Assembly (NCBI GenBank): GCA_902770195.1 | Contig: CACXSA010000001.1 | Span: 1 to 64,000, forward strand | Length of the DNA stretch: 64,000 bases | From: an uncultured Prevotellaceae bacterium | GTDB lineage: Bacteria; Bacteroidota; Bacteroidia; Bacteroidales; Bacteroidaceae | Direction: 5' to 3' | Part shown: positions 15,870 through 23,884 of the stretch, one piece after another | How the letters are laid out: every line of letters begins with the position of its first letter | Numbering within the stretch: the stretch's first letter is position 1 | Notes under the pieces: model-generated | Seen by the model: only the letters and a program-made list of their open reading frames with translations | Told to the model about the DNA's origin: nothing | Databases searched by the model: none | Made by a program: the position numbers and the translations under genes

Positions 15870-17180
15870 ATGATGAAACGAATCTTATTCTATCTGGTAT
15901 TTTTATGCTGCGCCCTGTCTGTGCAGGCTGTGGAGAACTATCCGTACAGGAGTGACTATCTGTGGGTGACGGTGCCCGACCATGCCGACTGGCTCTATGA
16001 AGTGGGGCAGAAGGCTACCGTAGAAGTGCAGTTCTATCTTTATGGTATGCCACGCGACGGTGTGGTAGAGTGGGAGGTGGGCACCGACTTGCTGCCTTCT
16101 GACCAGAAAGGCTCCGTAACCTTGAAGAACGGACGGGGAAAGATCAATATGGGTACTGCCAAGAAACCGTGTTTCCGCGATTTGCGACTGAAGATGAAGT
16201 TGGACGGCAAGACCTATGAACACCATGTGAAGGTGGGTTTCTCTGCTGATAAGATTGTGCCTTTCACGCAAGAACCCAAGGACTTCTGGACGTTCTGGCA
16301 GGAGAACCTCAAGGCTGCAAAGGACTTCCCGATGAGTTTTACCAAGGAATATGTGAAGGAGATGTCGAATGCGAAGGTGGATGCCTGGCGCCTGAAGATA
16401 GACCTGGACCGTGAGCGCCATGCGTTCTATGCCTATCTGCTGATGCCCAAAGGTGCCAAGCCAGGCTCTTGCCCTGTCGTGCTGACACCTCCGGGGGCTG
16501 GTGTGAAGCCTATCAGGGATGCCACTACGCGCCGTTTCTATCCTGAGAACGGATTTATCCGCATGGCATTGGATATTCACGGACTGAACCCCACGCTCAG
16601 CGAGGAGGTGTTTGCCGAAATCCGTGCAGCCTTCGACAACAAGGGGAATGCCTATCTGCGTCAGGGACTGGAGGACCGGAACCTGTATTACATGAAGCAT
16701 GTTTATCTGGGACTGGTGCGTTGCATCGACGTGCTGACACAGCTGCCTGAGTGGGACGGCAAGAACGTTATCATGCAAGGAGGCAGTCAGGGTGGTGCGC
16801 TGGCATTGGTAGGCACTGCCCTCGATCCGCGTGTGACGCTCTGCGTGGCTAATCATCCGGCCTTGAGCGATATGGCAGCCGGGTCTGCCGACCTGACCAG
16901 TGGCTATCCGCACTTCAAGAAAGAGAGTGGGGCGTATAGCGAGGCGTGCATGAAGACGTTGCCTTACTATGATGTGGTCAATTTTGCCCGTCATATCCAG
17001 GTGCCGGTTTATATGACGTGGGGCTATAACGACAACACCTGTCCGCCCACCACTTCATATGCCGTATGGAATGTGCTGACCTGTCCGAAGGAGAGTCTGC
17101 TGACACCCATCAATGAGCATTGGACAAGTGATGCTACCGATAGGGGGCAGATGGAGTGGATGCGCAAGCACCTGAAGTGA
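15870..17180 (+). CDS. secreted CE7-type acetyl (xylan) esterase
   Basis: A 436-residue alpha/beta hydrolase of the AXE1/acetylxylan esterase (CE7) type with a signal peptide (cut near VQA, residue 20) and an N-terminal beta-sandwich (25-125). The catalytic domain has the nucleophile elbow GGSQGG (Ser306), the acid in WGYNDNTCPP (Asp388) and the histidine in NEHW (His417). It would remove acetyl groups from oligosaccharides in the periplasm. It stands alone, apart from the PUL. The second Met (15873) is an equal start. Confidence 0.88.
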   Translation: MMKRILFYLVFLCCALSVQAVENYPYRSDYLWVTVPDHADWLYEVGQKATVEVQFYLYGMPRDGVVEWEVGTDLLPSDQKGSVTLKNGRGKINMGTAKKPCFRDLRLKMKLDGKTYEHHVKVGFSADKIVPFTQEPKDFWTFWQENLKAAKDFPMSFTKEYVKEMSNAKVDAWRLKIDLDRERHAFYAYLLMPKGAKPGSCPVVLTPPGAGVKPIRDATTRRFYPENGFIRMALDIHGLNPTLSEEVFAEIRAAFDNKGNAYLRQGLEDRNLYYMKHVYLGLVRCIDVLTQLPEWDGKNVIMQGGSQGGALALVGTALDPRVTLCVANHPALSDMAAGSADLTSGYPHFKKESGAYSEACMKTLPYYDVVNFARHIQVPVYMTWGYNDNTCPPTTSYAVWNVLTCPKESLLTPINEHWTSDATDRGQMEWMRKHLK

Positions 17181-17184
17181 GACA

Positions 17185-18603
17185 TTAGCAAGTCTGCGTC
17201 TTGGGCCAGTTGACCAGGTAGAGCTGTTCGGTGGCTCGTGTGAAAGCGGTGTAGAGCCAATGGATATAATCGACTGACAGCATGTCGTCAGTCATATATC
17301 CCTGATCTACATAGACGTGGCTCCACTGTCCGCCCTGAGCCTTGTGGCAGGTGGCAGCATAGCCGAACTTAATCTGCAAGGCATTGTAGTATTTGTCTTC
17401 ACGGAGCTTTTTCAGACGGTCCTGCTTTAAGGGCGTGTCTGCATAGTCTTCCATCACCTGATTGTACAGCTGCGTCTGCTGGTCGCGGGTGAGGGCAGGG
17501 GCTTCCGAGGTCAGTGTGTCGAGCAATACGGTAGCCGTCAGCTCGTAGTTGTCGTAGTCGGGAAAGGTCATGGTGACCTCGGCAAAGCGGAATCCGTAAA
17601 GTTCCTCCACGCGGCGCACCCTACGAACTATCGCACGGTCGCCATTCGCGATGTAACCTAAGCCCCCTAAGTTAGGGGACAAAGACGTCCAGTAGTAGTT
17701 GTTCTTGACAATCATGAGCAGGTCGCCACTGCACAGCTCGTCTTCCCTTCCCAGCACCATATTACGGATGCCTTGGTTGTAGATGTTGGCACGTTTGTTG
17801 GAACGGGTGATAACCATCGTCTCGTCCGTACCTACATGGCTGTAACTGCTTGCCAGTTGCTCGATGAGCTCGTCGCCCGGAACAGTATGGATGTCGCTGA
17901 AACCCTCGAACCTGACCTTTGGCAACTCGAATCTGCCGTCTTCCATCAGCCTTCTGACCTCTGTGGCGTTCCACAGGATGCCCGACTCCTGACTCTGCCT
18001 GAGCACCTCGTTCAAGTCGCACTCGTGAACGTGCAACCCATAGCTTCGCATGATGTCGGTCTGCAGGGCGGGACTCTCCTCCTCGCCAACAGGAGGCAGC
18101 TGGGCGGTGTCGCCAATGAACATCATCCTGCAATTACGCCCGTTAAAAACAAACTGGATGAGGTCGTCAAGCAACTGTCCGTTGGCAAACGGCGTGTCGC
18201 TGAAGCTGGTTGCATTGGCTATCATCGAGGCCTCGTCTATGATGAACAGCGTGTCCTGCTGGTTGTTGTAATTGAGGTTGAACGAACCCTCCAGCGATTT
18301 CTGACGATAGATGCGGCGATGGATGGTATAGGCGGGGTGACCGGCATAGAGGGAAAAAAACTTGGCAGCCCGACCCGTAGGAGCCAGCAACACGATTTTC
18401 TGTTGCAGGGAGCACATCGCCTTCACCAAGGCCGCCGCCAATGTGGTCTTTCCCGTTCCGGCAGAGCCTCGTAGAATCATCAGAGCCTGCTCATGACGGT
18501 CCGTCATAAATTGGGTGAAAACCTCTATGGCACGCTCCTGCTCTGCGGTAGGTGTGAAGCCAAAAGCACTCCTGATGCGATATTTCAGTTCGTCAGCAAT
18601 CAT
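17185..18603 (-). CDS. RecD-like ATP-dependent DNA helicase
   Basis: A 472-residue superfamily 1B helicase. Walker A is LRGSAGTGKTTLAAAL (Lys52), Walker B IIDEASMI (Asp123-Glu124), motif III GDTAQLPPVG, and the C-terminal UvrD_C_2 domain has YAATCHKAQGGQW and LYTAFTRATEQLYLV. It would unwind DNA in repair or recombination. Residues 307-316 (SLSPNLGGLG) interrupt the conserved NNYYW...IANGD segment and are encoded by a palindrome (see 17656-17685). It ends 4 bp from the esterase gene on the other strand. Confidence 0.92.
   Translation of the reverse strand: MIADELKYRIRSAFGFTPTAEQERAIEVFTQFMTDRHEQALMILRGSAGTGKTTLAAALVKAMCSLQQKIVLLAPTGRAAKFFSLYAGHPAYTIHRRIYRQKSLEGSFNLNYNNQQDTLFIIDEASMIANATSFSDTPFANGQLLDDLIQFVFNGRNCRMMFIGDTAQLPPVGEEESPALQTDIMRSYGLHVHECDLNEVLRQSQESGILWNATEVRRLMEDGRFELPKVRFEGFSDIHTVPGDELIEQLASSYSHVGTDETMVITRSNKRANIYNQGIRNMVLGREDELCSGDLLMIVKNNYYWTSLSPNLGGLGYIANGDRAIVRRVRRVEELYGFRFAEVTMTFPDYDNYELTATVLLDTLTSEAPALTRDQQTQLYNQVMEDYADTPLKQDRLKKLREDKYYNALQIKFGYAATCHKAQGGQWSHVYVDQGYMTDDMLSVDYIHWLYTAFTRATEQLYLVNWPKTQTC
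17656..17685. repeat. CCCCTAACTTAGGGG palindrome inserted in frame in the helicase gene
   Basis: The minus strand contains CCCCTAA-C-TTAGGGG, a 7-bp perfect stem with a one-base centre, followed by GGCTTAGG. It encodes an extra Ser-Pro-Asn-Leu-Gly-Gly-Leu-Gly between the conserved NNYYW and IANGD motifs. The length keeps the frame open. Confidence 0.6.
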
Positions 18604-18635
18604 TGCGTCTGCAAAATCTGGGTAGGGGCGAGGCT

Positions 18636-20825
18636 CTATTCCGCTGCGGAGATGGGCTGTACGCTGAAGCCCATCCAGACGGGGTCTGCTTTGTACAGAT
18701 CCACGGACTCGTCGGGAACGTAGAGGTTTATCATTTTTGTTGTTACCGTCAGGAAAGCGGTGGGGTCTGCTGTCGGCGGTGTGGTGGCCAGACAGGTGAT
18801 AGCCTTCAGACCGTTACACCCAAAGAAGGCCGTCATGCCGATGGAGGTGACCTTTGCAGGGATGGTTATGCTGCGGAGTGCCTTGCAGTTGAAGAACTGG
18901 GCCATCGGAATCTCCGTGATATTCGAGGGCAGGTTGATTGTCTCCAGTTTCTCGCATCTGGCGAAAACAGACATATCCATCAATGTTACGGATTCAGGCA
19001 AGCTGACTTCTTTCAGCGAGGTACACATGAAAAATGCAGCAGTGCTGATTGTGGTGACGCCCTCCGGGACGGTCACTTTCTCTAACTTGGATGCATTGGC
19101 AAATGCTTCCGTGCCGATTACTTTGGTTGCTGGATTCACGGTGTAACTCTTGTCGGGCTTGCCGGCAGGATAGATTTGGAGACTGTCTTTCTTAGCGCTA
19201 TAGACCACACCGTTCTCCGAGCAATAGTTGGTATTTGCGGGGGCAATGTTGATTTCTTCCAGTGAGTAGGAATCGTAGAACGCAACATGATTGATTACAG
19301 ACACAGAGGCCGGCACCGTAAGCGACTTCAGGTTCTTGACTACTCGGAAGGCCAGTTTGTCGATGGTTTTCACAGTGGCCGGTATGGTGTATTGGGTGCC
19401 GGGCAACTTGGCGGGATACACGATGAGACGTGTCTGGGCCTTGTCCATCAGCACGCCGTCAAAGATGCCGTAGTGCGTGTTACCCTCGTCCACGGTGATG
19501 CTTTCCAATACAGGGCACCCGCCAATGGCATGATCTTCCATCACTTCGACGCTGGCAGGAATGTGGATGTGTGTCAGGTCAGGACAGTCCTCGATGGCAC
19601 CTTCGTTGAGCGTGGTCACGCTCTCCGGGATGTCGAGGGTCTTCAGTCCATGAAGGTTGTAGATAGCCATGATTCTGATCCGCTTCAGCGTCTTCGGGAG
19701 CTGCAGCGAGGTAATCGTCGTATTCTTGAATGCACTTTCGCCGATGGTAGTCACGGCAAACTGAATACCGTCCTTCTCCACGTAGTCAGGCACGACGATA
19801 TCGCCCTCATAATTTCCCATATAAGGCTCTACCACTTCCGCCGTCTTTTTTTGGTAGTTAAAAAGATAGTAAAGACCGTCGAAGGCATCGAAAACCTGCT
19901 TGTAGTAGAACTTGTTGAAGGGCTGCATGATGGGGTCGCGCAGCGTACTGCGGGTCACGAAGAACGTGGGCACCATCTCACCCTGCTTGGCATTGGTGAC
20001 GACAGCGTCCACGGCCTTGCGGGCCATCTCGAACGTGTTCTGCGCCATGATGCCTTTGAGCATGGGGCTGGAAACAATCAGCTCGTCAAGAAATTTACCG
20101 TAGATGTCGAACGTATAGACCTGCTTGCCGGCTTCCTTGAGCATGGGGATGGCATCAACGAGGTCGTTGCCGTTGAAGAACACGAAGTCGTTGTACTCAT
20201 CCAGTACAGCTTGCACCTCGTCGTTGCACTTGTCGCCTACCTGATAGATGACAGCATTAGGCTTCATGGTCTTGAAGGCCTCGGCACGTTCTACGCCGGG
20301 ACTGTTGGTCATGGCGAAGACGGCCACCTTGTCGGCTGTCACCTTCTCGGCCATCGCCTTACCGGCAGCAGTGTTGTCGGTGCCGAAGTAGGGCGCTGAG
20401 GCCAGCGGACTGCCGGCACTGACGGGCGAGTCGAGTATGACAACGGGTATGCCGCGCTCCCGGGCCAGTGCAGCCACCTCAGCCTCGGCACTCTCGCCGT
20501 TCTGTCCGTAGCTGGGCGCAAAGATGATGCCCTTCAGCTGATTGTTGTCGAGCTTGCGCAGTTCCTCCACGGCAGCCAACTGCTCCTCGTAGGCTTTCTC
20601 TGCCGACGTGGCGTAGTAGTAGGCCTCGAGCCCCTTCTCCTGACAGGCATCGCGGAACGCCGTCTCTATCTGGCGCCAATAGTCAATCTGTCCGTCCTTA
20701 ACAATCATGGCGATACCCGACGAGCCAGTACCCCCGGGATTATCCTCTTTCGTACACGCCGTGAACAACATTGCGCTGCAAACAACGATAGCGGCAATCA
20801 TCAGTTTGAATGTTCTTGTCTTCAT
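18636..20825 (-). CDS. lipoprotein fusing a periplasmic sugar-binding domain to BspA-type leucine-rich repeats
   Basis: A 729-residue lipoprotein (FTAC, Cys24). Residues 36-305 form a type-1 periplasmic binding protein domain of the ribose/galactose type (GIAMIVKDGQIDYWRQIETAF, LKGIIFAPSYG, IPVVILDSP, FFNGNDLVDAIPMLKEAGKQV). Residues about 345-720 are LRR_5 (BspA-like) repeats (SLQLPKTLKRI, IPESVTTLNEGAIEDC, IPAKVTSIGMTAFFGC). BspA repeats are usually surface-exposed and bind host or other ligands; a binding-protein domain on the same chain is unusual. No ABC transporter is nearby. A good promoter lies at 20862-20891. Confidence 0.88.
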   Translation of the reverse strand: MKTRTFKLMIAAIVVCSAMLFTACTKEDNPGGTGSSGIAMIVKDGQIDYWRQIETAFRDACQEKGLEAYYYATSAEKAYEEQLAAVEELRKLDNNQLKGIIFAPSYGQNGESAEAEVAALARERGIPVVILDSPVSAGSPLASAPYFGTDNTAAGKAMAEKVTADKVAVFAMTNSPGVERAEAFKTMKPNAVIYQVGDKCNDEVQAVLDEYNDFVFFNGNDLVDAIPMLKEAGKQVYTFDIYGKFLDELIVSSPMLKGIMAQNTFEMARKAVDAVVTNAKQGEMVPTFFVTRSTLRDPIMQPFNKFYYKQVFDAFDGLYYLFNYQKKTAEVVEPYMGNYEGDIVVPDYVEKDGIQFAVTTIGESAFKNTTITSLQLPKTLKRIRIMAIYNLHGLKTLDIPESVTTLNEGAIEDCPDLTHIHIPASVEVMEDHAIGGCPVLESITVDEGNTHYGIFDGVLMDKAQTRLIVYPAKLPGTQYTIPATVKTIDKLAFRVVKNLKSLTVPASVSVINHVAFYDSYSLEEINIAPANTNYCSENGVVYSAKKDSLQIYPAGKPDKSYTVNPATKVIGTEAFANASKLEKVTVPEGVTTISTAAFFMCTSLKEVSLPESVTLMDMSVFARCEKLETINLPSNITEIPMAQFFNCKALRSITIPAKVTSIGMTAFFGCNGLKAITCLATTPPTADPTAFLTVTTKMINLYVPDESVDLYKADPVWMGFSVQPISAAE

Positions 20826-20861
20826 ATCTCTTTCGTTTTTATTTTATTAGAATTTGCGGTG

Positions 20862-20891
20862 CGAAGGTATAAAAAAATCAGCACCCTACAA
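20862..20891 (-). promoter_or_regulatory. promoter of the binding-protein/LRR gene
   Basis: On the minus strand TTG (20891-20889), a 19-bp spacer and TACCTTCG (20869-20862) match the Bacteroidota pattern with one -7 mismatch. The start codon is about 37 bp downstream. Confidence 0.55.
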
Positions 20892-20961
20892 AATAAAGTG
20901 CGGAAAAAATGAAAACAGGGAGCGTCGTGCTCCCCGTTCCGTTTATATTACCATCCGCGAC

Positions 20962-21825
20962 TTAGAATTCGTCACCCCCTTCAGTGCCGCCGCTTCCGCC
21001 ACCGGAGTCGTCTCCGCCGCCGTTATCGCCGGAGTTATCGCCGCCGTTATCACCACCGCCACTTGGAGGCGTGTCGGTTCCCGGCGTATCCGTTCCACCA
21101 CCACTTGGCGTATCAGGCGTCGTCGGTGTTGTTCCGCCGCCGGAATTCGTGGTGCTGCCGCTCTTGCGGTCCAGCATGTCCTGATAAATCTTCAGCGTAG
21201 CGGGGTCGTCAGCAGTCTTGGTGAATGCCTCGATGAGGTATGTCAGCTCGTCATAGACCTTGTCGCATGCCTGACGTGCCTTTGCCAATGCGCCAGCCAC
21301 CTTCTCGCTCTCTTCCTGTCCCTGCTCCAGGCGGTAAGATTTCGTTTCCTGATGTGCTGCCACCATCTGCTGGTAGAGCCATGTCACGCCAAGCGTGGTC
21401 AGGTGGGCCTGCATCTCAGCGGTCGAAAGGTCGGTGATGAGGTTGTCCAGCTGTCCGCTCTCTTCGTCAATCTGCGCGCCGGTCTTCACCTTGTAGAGAT
21501 TGAAAGGCTTTATCACAGCTGTTGCGGCAGCGTCAAGTCCTGCCATGCCACTGCCTGCCCATGCGCGGATGATGGCAAAGAGGCGGCTGTAGTAGTTGTC
21601 GCGCTTCTTGTCTGCTGCTTCGCGCAGAGCAATGATTTCGCTGGCGCGGGCTACCATGTACCAGCGGTCCTCCTCCGCGAAGGCGGTGCGCAACTGGCTC
21701 TGCAGCGCCACAATCTTTGCTGCCGAAAAGTTCGCTTCTGCTAAAACGGTGATGAACGCATCAATAAACTCATAATGCTGAGCATTTTTCAAGCTTTTTT
21801 TGCTTGGTCTAAGAAATGTTCCCAT
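20962..21825 (-). CDS. DUF6261-like protein with a Gly/Asp/Thr/Pro repetitive tail
   Basis: A 287-residue protein without a signal peptide or TM helix. Residues 1-225 are helical and resemble the DUF6261 family of Bacteroidota, often encoded near repeats. The last 60 residues are extreme low complexity (GGGTTPTTPDTPSGGG, then GGDNSGDNGGGDDSGGG, ending GGDEF). The terminal GGDEF is part of this tail and is not a diguanylate cyclase domain. The predicted promoter is 450 bp upstream at 22280-22309, with eight 41-bp hairpin repeats in between, so the mRNA may carry a long structured leader. Function unknown. Confidence 0.7.
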   Translation of the reverse strand: MGTFLRPSKKSLKNAQHYEFIDAFITVLAEANFSAAKIVALQSQLRTAFAEEDRWYMVARASEIIALREAADKKRDNYYSRLFAIIRAWAGSGMAGLDAAATAVIKPFNLYKVKTGAQIDEESGQLDNLITDLSTAEMQAHLTTLGVTWLYQQMVAAHQETKSYRLEQGQEESEKVAGALAKARQACDKVYDELTYLIEAFTKTADDPATLKIYQDMLDRKSGSTTNSGGGTTPTTPDTPSGGGTDTPGTDTPPSGGGDNGGDNSGDNGGGDDSGGGSGGTEGGDEF

Positions 21826-21856
21826 AGTTTTTTTGTTTTAGTTATAAATGTATTTT

Positions 21857-22157
21857 CCCCAAGCTCGGGGATTTGTTTAAATCAGTTTTCAGTGTTTCCC
21901 CAAGCTCGGGGATTTGTTCAAATCGGTTTTCAGCGTTTCCCCAAGCTCGGGGATTTGTTCAAAACGGTTTTCAGTGTTTCCCCAAGCTCGGGGATTTATT
22001 CAAATCGGTTTTCAGCGTTTCCCCAAACTCGGGGATTTATTCAAATCGGTTTTCAGTGTTTCCCCAAGCTCGGGGATTTGTTTAAAACGGTTTTCAGCGT
22101 TTCCCCAAGCTCGGGGATTTGTTTAAAACGGTTTTCAGCGTTTCCCCAAACTCGGGG
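21857..22157. repeat. 41-bp tandem array, eight hairpin units
   Basis: CCCCAAGCTCGGGG (or CCCCAAACTCGGGG) recurs at 21857, 21898, 21939, 21980, 22021, 22062, 22103 and 22144, an exact 41-bp period. Each unit forms a CCCC/GGGG stem and carries spacer words such as ATTTGTTTAAAACGGTTTTCAG. Variation is limited to a few positions (AGCT/AACT, CGG/CAG, TGT/CGT). The array fills most of 21826-22412, a 587-bp stretch without a sure gene. Confidence 0.95.
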
Positions 22158-22242
22158 AGGCATTTTCCCGTTGGAAATCACTCGCCCCGCACCCTTCCGG
22201 CGGAGGCCTTTCGTCATTATGATGGTTTGACATGTTCTTCAT
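22135..22242 (-). CDS. possible 35-codon leader ORF ending in the hairpin array
   Basis: ATG at 22242 follows AAAGGAATTGCG on the minus strand and opens 35 codons (starts MKNMSNHHNDERPPPEGCGA, ends SPSLGKR) with a stop inside the first repeat unit. It lies 38 bp below the good promoter at 22280-22309, in the leader of the downstream gene. It may be a real leader peptide or a chance frame; I do not recognise it. Confidence 0.3.
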   Translation of the reverse strand: MKNMSNHHNDERPPPEGCGASDFQRENASPSLGKR

Positions 22243-22279
22243 CGCAATTCCTTTCGGTTTGTTTCACTTATTTCGTATG

Positions 22280-22309
22280 CAAATATACAACAAATCTGCT
22301 TGATGACAA
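22280..22309 (-). promoter_or_regulatory. promoter reading into the 41-bp array
   Basis: On the minus strand TTG (22309-22307), a 19-bp spacer and TATATTTG (22287-22280) followed by C is a full match to the Bacteroidota promoter pattern. The next long gene downstream is the DUF6261-like one at 21825, so the array would be transcribed as its leader. Confidence 0.65.
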
Positions 22310-22313
22310 AAAT

Positions 22314-22346
22314 AATCCCACACGATGTTACTCACCGCATGGGATT
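22314..22346 (-). terminator. intrinsic terminator of the transposase gene
   Basis: On the minus strand AATCCCATGCG pairs with CGTGTGGGATT (11 bp including two wobble pairs, 11-base loop) and is followed by ATTTTTG. It lies 67 bp past the stop codon of the Y1 transposase gene and just before the next promoter. Confidence 0.65.
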
Positions 22347-22412
22347 TTATGTTTATTTAAGATTTCAACAATCAGAAATCTATAGCACAGGGGAACAGAC
22401 CCCGCGTGTCCC

Positions 22413-23411
22413 TCATTCCCCAGCAAGTTCGAGGGCCATGAGATTCATTTGCTGGCAGTCGGAGGCTGTAAGCGGCAGGCGTTCGTTAGAATGCTGCCAG
22501 GCGGAGAGTATCAGTAGGCGCCCATCGGCACAGGCATCAAACTGTTCACCCTTGGGCTTGGACAACGCGGTGAAGCCGTTGCGGACTATAACAACGACGG
22601 GAAGATGCTGGTTAAAAGCCTGGCGCATGACTTCTTTTTCACCTGGGGAAATGGCCGGGGATATGAGTACTGCACCATTGTGCGCAGCATTGATGTATCG
22701 GGCAGCTTCGTCTTGTAGCTGCTGACCTGTTATGCGTCGCGATATACGAACGGCCATGCGGCATGGAACGGAGAGCAGCGCGCGATTGCCGATGCCGTTG
22801 TAGATATGAGACCCAAGCTTCAGTTCAAAGAAAGGTTTTAATAGTTCTGGGCGTTCGCGCTTCATAAGCAACCGCCGGGGATTGTCTCGCAGATAGCGTT
22901 TCCAACGTTGATACTCGTCATTGTCGCGTAGTACCAGGTCGTTGAAGCCTGGCTCAAAGAGTAGTCCGTGAGTAGGGTGGCTTCCCTTCATGGTCCGTTG
23001 CGACTCAGTCGCGACAGACAGTGGAGCAATTAACCGACGGTAATGCCGCCCGCAGCCGGTCTTGAAGCCTCTGATGATACCGCTTAGCCCGCAGCTAAGA
23101 GGCTCGCTGATGAAGAGGATGCCATGCAGGTGGTCTGGCATCATTTGGAGCTCAAATATTCTGACTTCAGGATGGTAATTGGGTATGTTCCACCATTCAT
23201 CTCTGACGGCGCTGCCCAGAGGGGTCAATTCTATACGAGGGTCGTTGCTGCTGCCATAGACACGGCCAAACAGGTTCTTGCGCCCTTCAACGGTAAGAGT
23301 CACCATATAAATTCCACGCCTGGTGTAGTCGTGTCCCGCAAAGCGCCGTTTCATTGATGGTTTCTTTTCCCCGGCAAAGGCTTTTCGCTTCTCGTAGGTC
23401 TCCTTATCCAT
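22413..23411 (-). CDS. RAYT-like Y1 (HUH) transposase fused to a DprA-like Rossmann domain
   Basis: A 332-residue protein. Residues about 20-200 form a Y1/REP-associated tyrosine transposase domain: YMVTLTVEGRKNLFGRV, the metal-binding motif MMPDHLHGILF (His94, His96) and the helix YQRWKRYLRDNPRRLL whose Tyr173 is the likely nucleophile. Residues 203-332 resemble stand-alone DprA/SMF-like (SLOG-type) proteins of Bacteroidales: GNRALL, GAVLISPAISPGEKEVM, CADGRLLILSAW and QMNLMALELA. RAYTs act as single genes on hairpin (REP) sequences; a hairpin array lies directly downstream. No inverted ends or target duplication are seen, so this looks like a resident gene. Confidence 0.82.
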   Translation of the reverse strand: MDKETYEKRKAFAGEKKPSMKRRFAGHDYTRRGIYMVTLTVEGRKNLFGRVYGSSNDPRIELTPLGSAVRDEWWNIPNYHPEVRIFELQMMPDHLHGILFISEPLSCGLSGIIRGFKTGCGRHYRRLIAPLSVATESQRTMKGSHPTHGLLFEPGFNDLVLRDNDEYQRWKRYLRDNPRRLLMKRERPELLKPFFELKLGSHIYNGIGNRALLSVPCRMAVRISRRITGQQLQDEAARYINAAHNGAVLISPAISPGEKEVMRQAFNQHLPVVVIVRNGFTALSKPKGEQFDACADGRLLILSAWQHSNERLPLTASDCQQMNLMALELAGE

Positions 23412-23454
23412 ACCTGCAAAGTCACACCTTATTTTATTATAGTATCTGTCTCGC

Positions 23455-23835
23455 TCATTTCACAACGGGTTTCTTGTCGTCCGTCCAAGCGATAATGCCT
23501 CCTTTCAGATTGACAGTCTTATACCCTTCGGCACCAAGTTGGTTGCATGCATTCGCTGACCTTCTGCCACTGCGGCAATAGACTGCGATTGTTCTTCCTG
23601 AAGGTAGCATGGCTTTGGCTTTTTCCAGGAAATCTGATTCCTTCACGTCGATATTGATAGCTCTCCCGATATGCCCGTCGCGAAATTCGTCGGCGGTCCT
23701 TACGTCAAGCACTGTCACGGTGGAGTCTGCGATGAGTGCTGCAAACCCAGCTACATCAACATCTTCATAGTTCTTCTGGCCACATGCTGTCGTCATGCCT
23801 AAAACGGCCAATAAACAGGTTATTATCTTTTTCAT
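23455..23835 (-). CDS. rhodanese-domain lipoprotein
   Basis: A 126-residue protein with a lipoprotein signal (MTTAC, Cys18) and one rhodanese domain (24-125): VLDVRTADEFRDGHIGRAIN, then the active-site loop VYCRSGRRSANA with Cys87, and GIIAWTDDKKPVV. It would carry sulfur or redox equivalents in the periplasm or at the membrane; the partner is unknown. The start at 23835 was chosen for the signal peptide; the longer open frame upstream overlaps the exporter gene and does not look coding. Confidence 0.92.
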   Translation of the reverse strand: MKKIITCLLAVLGMTTACGQKNYEDVDVAGFAALIADSTVTVLDVRTADEFRDGHIGRAINIDVKESDFLEKAKAMLPSGRTIAVYCRSGRRSANACNQLGAEGYKTVNLKGGIIAWTDDKKPVVK

Positions 23836-23884
23836 ATCTGTTTGTAAAAATGATGGATTAATTCTGAGAAACGGCGATTCTCTG

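Noticed and set aside
15903..16994. 363-residue minus-strand frame
   Set aside because: Antisense of the CE7-type esterase, which has a full catalytic triad.
19287..20399. 370-residue plus-strand frame
   Set aside because: Antisense of the binding-protein/LRR gene; His-rich shadow composition.
20962..20980. GGDEF motif at the end of the DUF6261-like protein
   Set aside because: It is the end of a simple Gly/Asp tail; no cyclase domain precedes it.
21775..22230. Several overlapping plus-strand frames with FSVSPSSGI repeats
   Set aside because: The 41-bp unit cycles through all three frames without stops; these are by-products of the repeat, antisense to the leader.
22413..23411. Complete IS200/IS605-type insertion sequence
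   Set aside because: No subterminal hairpin ends or TnpB partner are seen; the gene has its own terminator and a fused extra domain, more like a RAYT.
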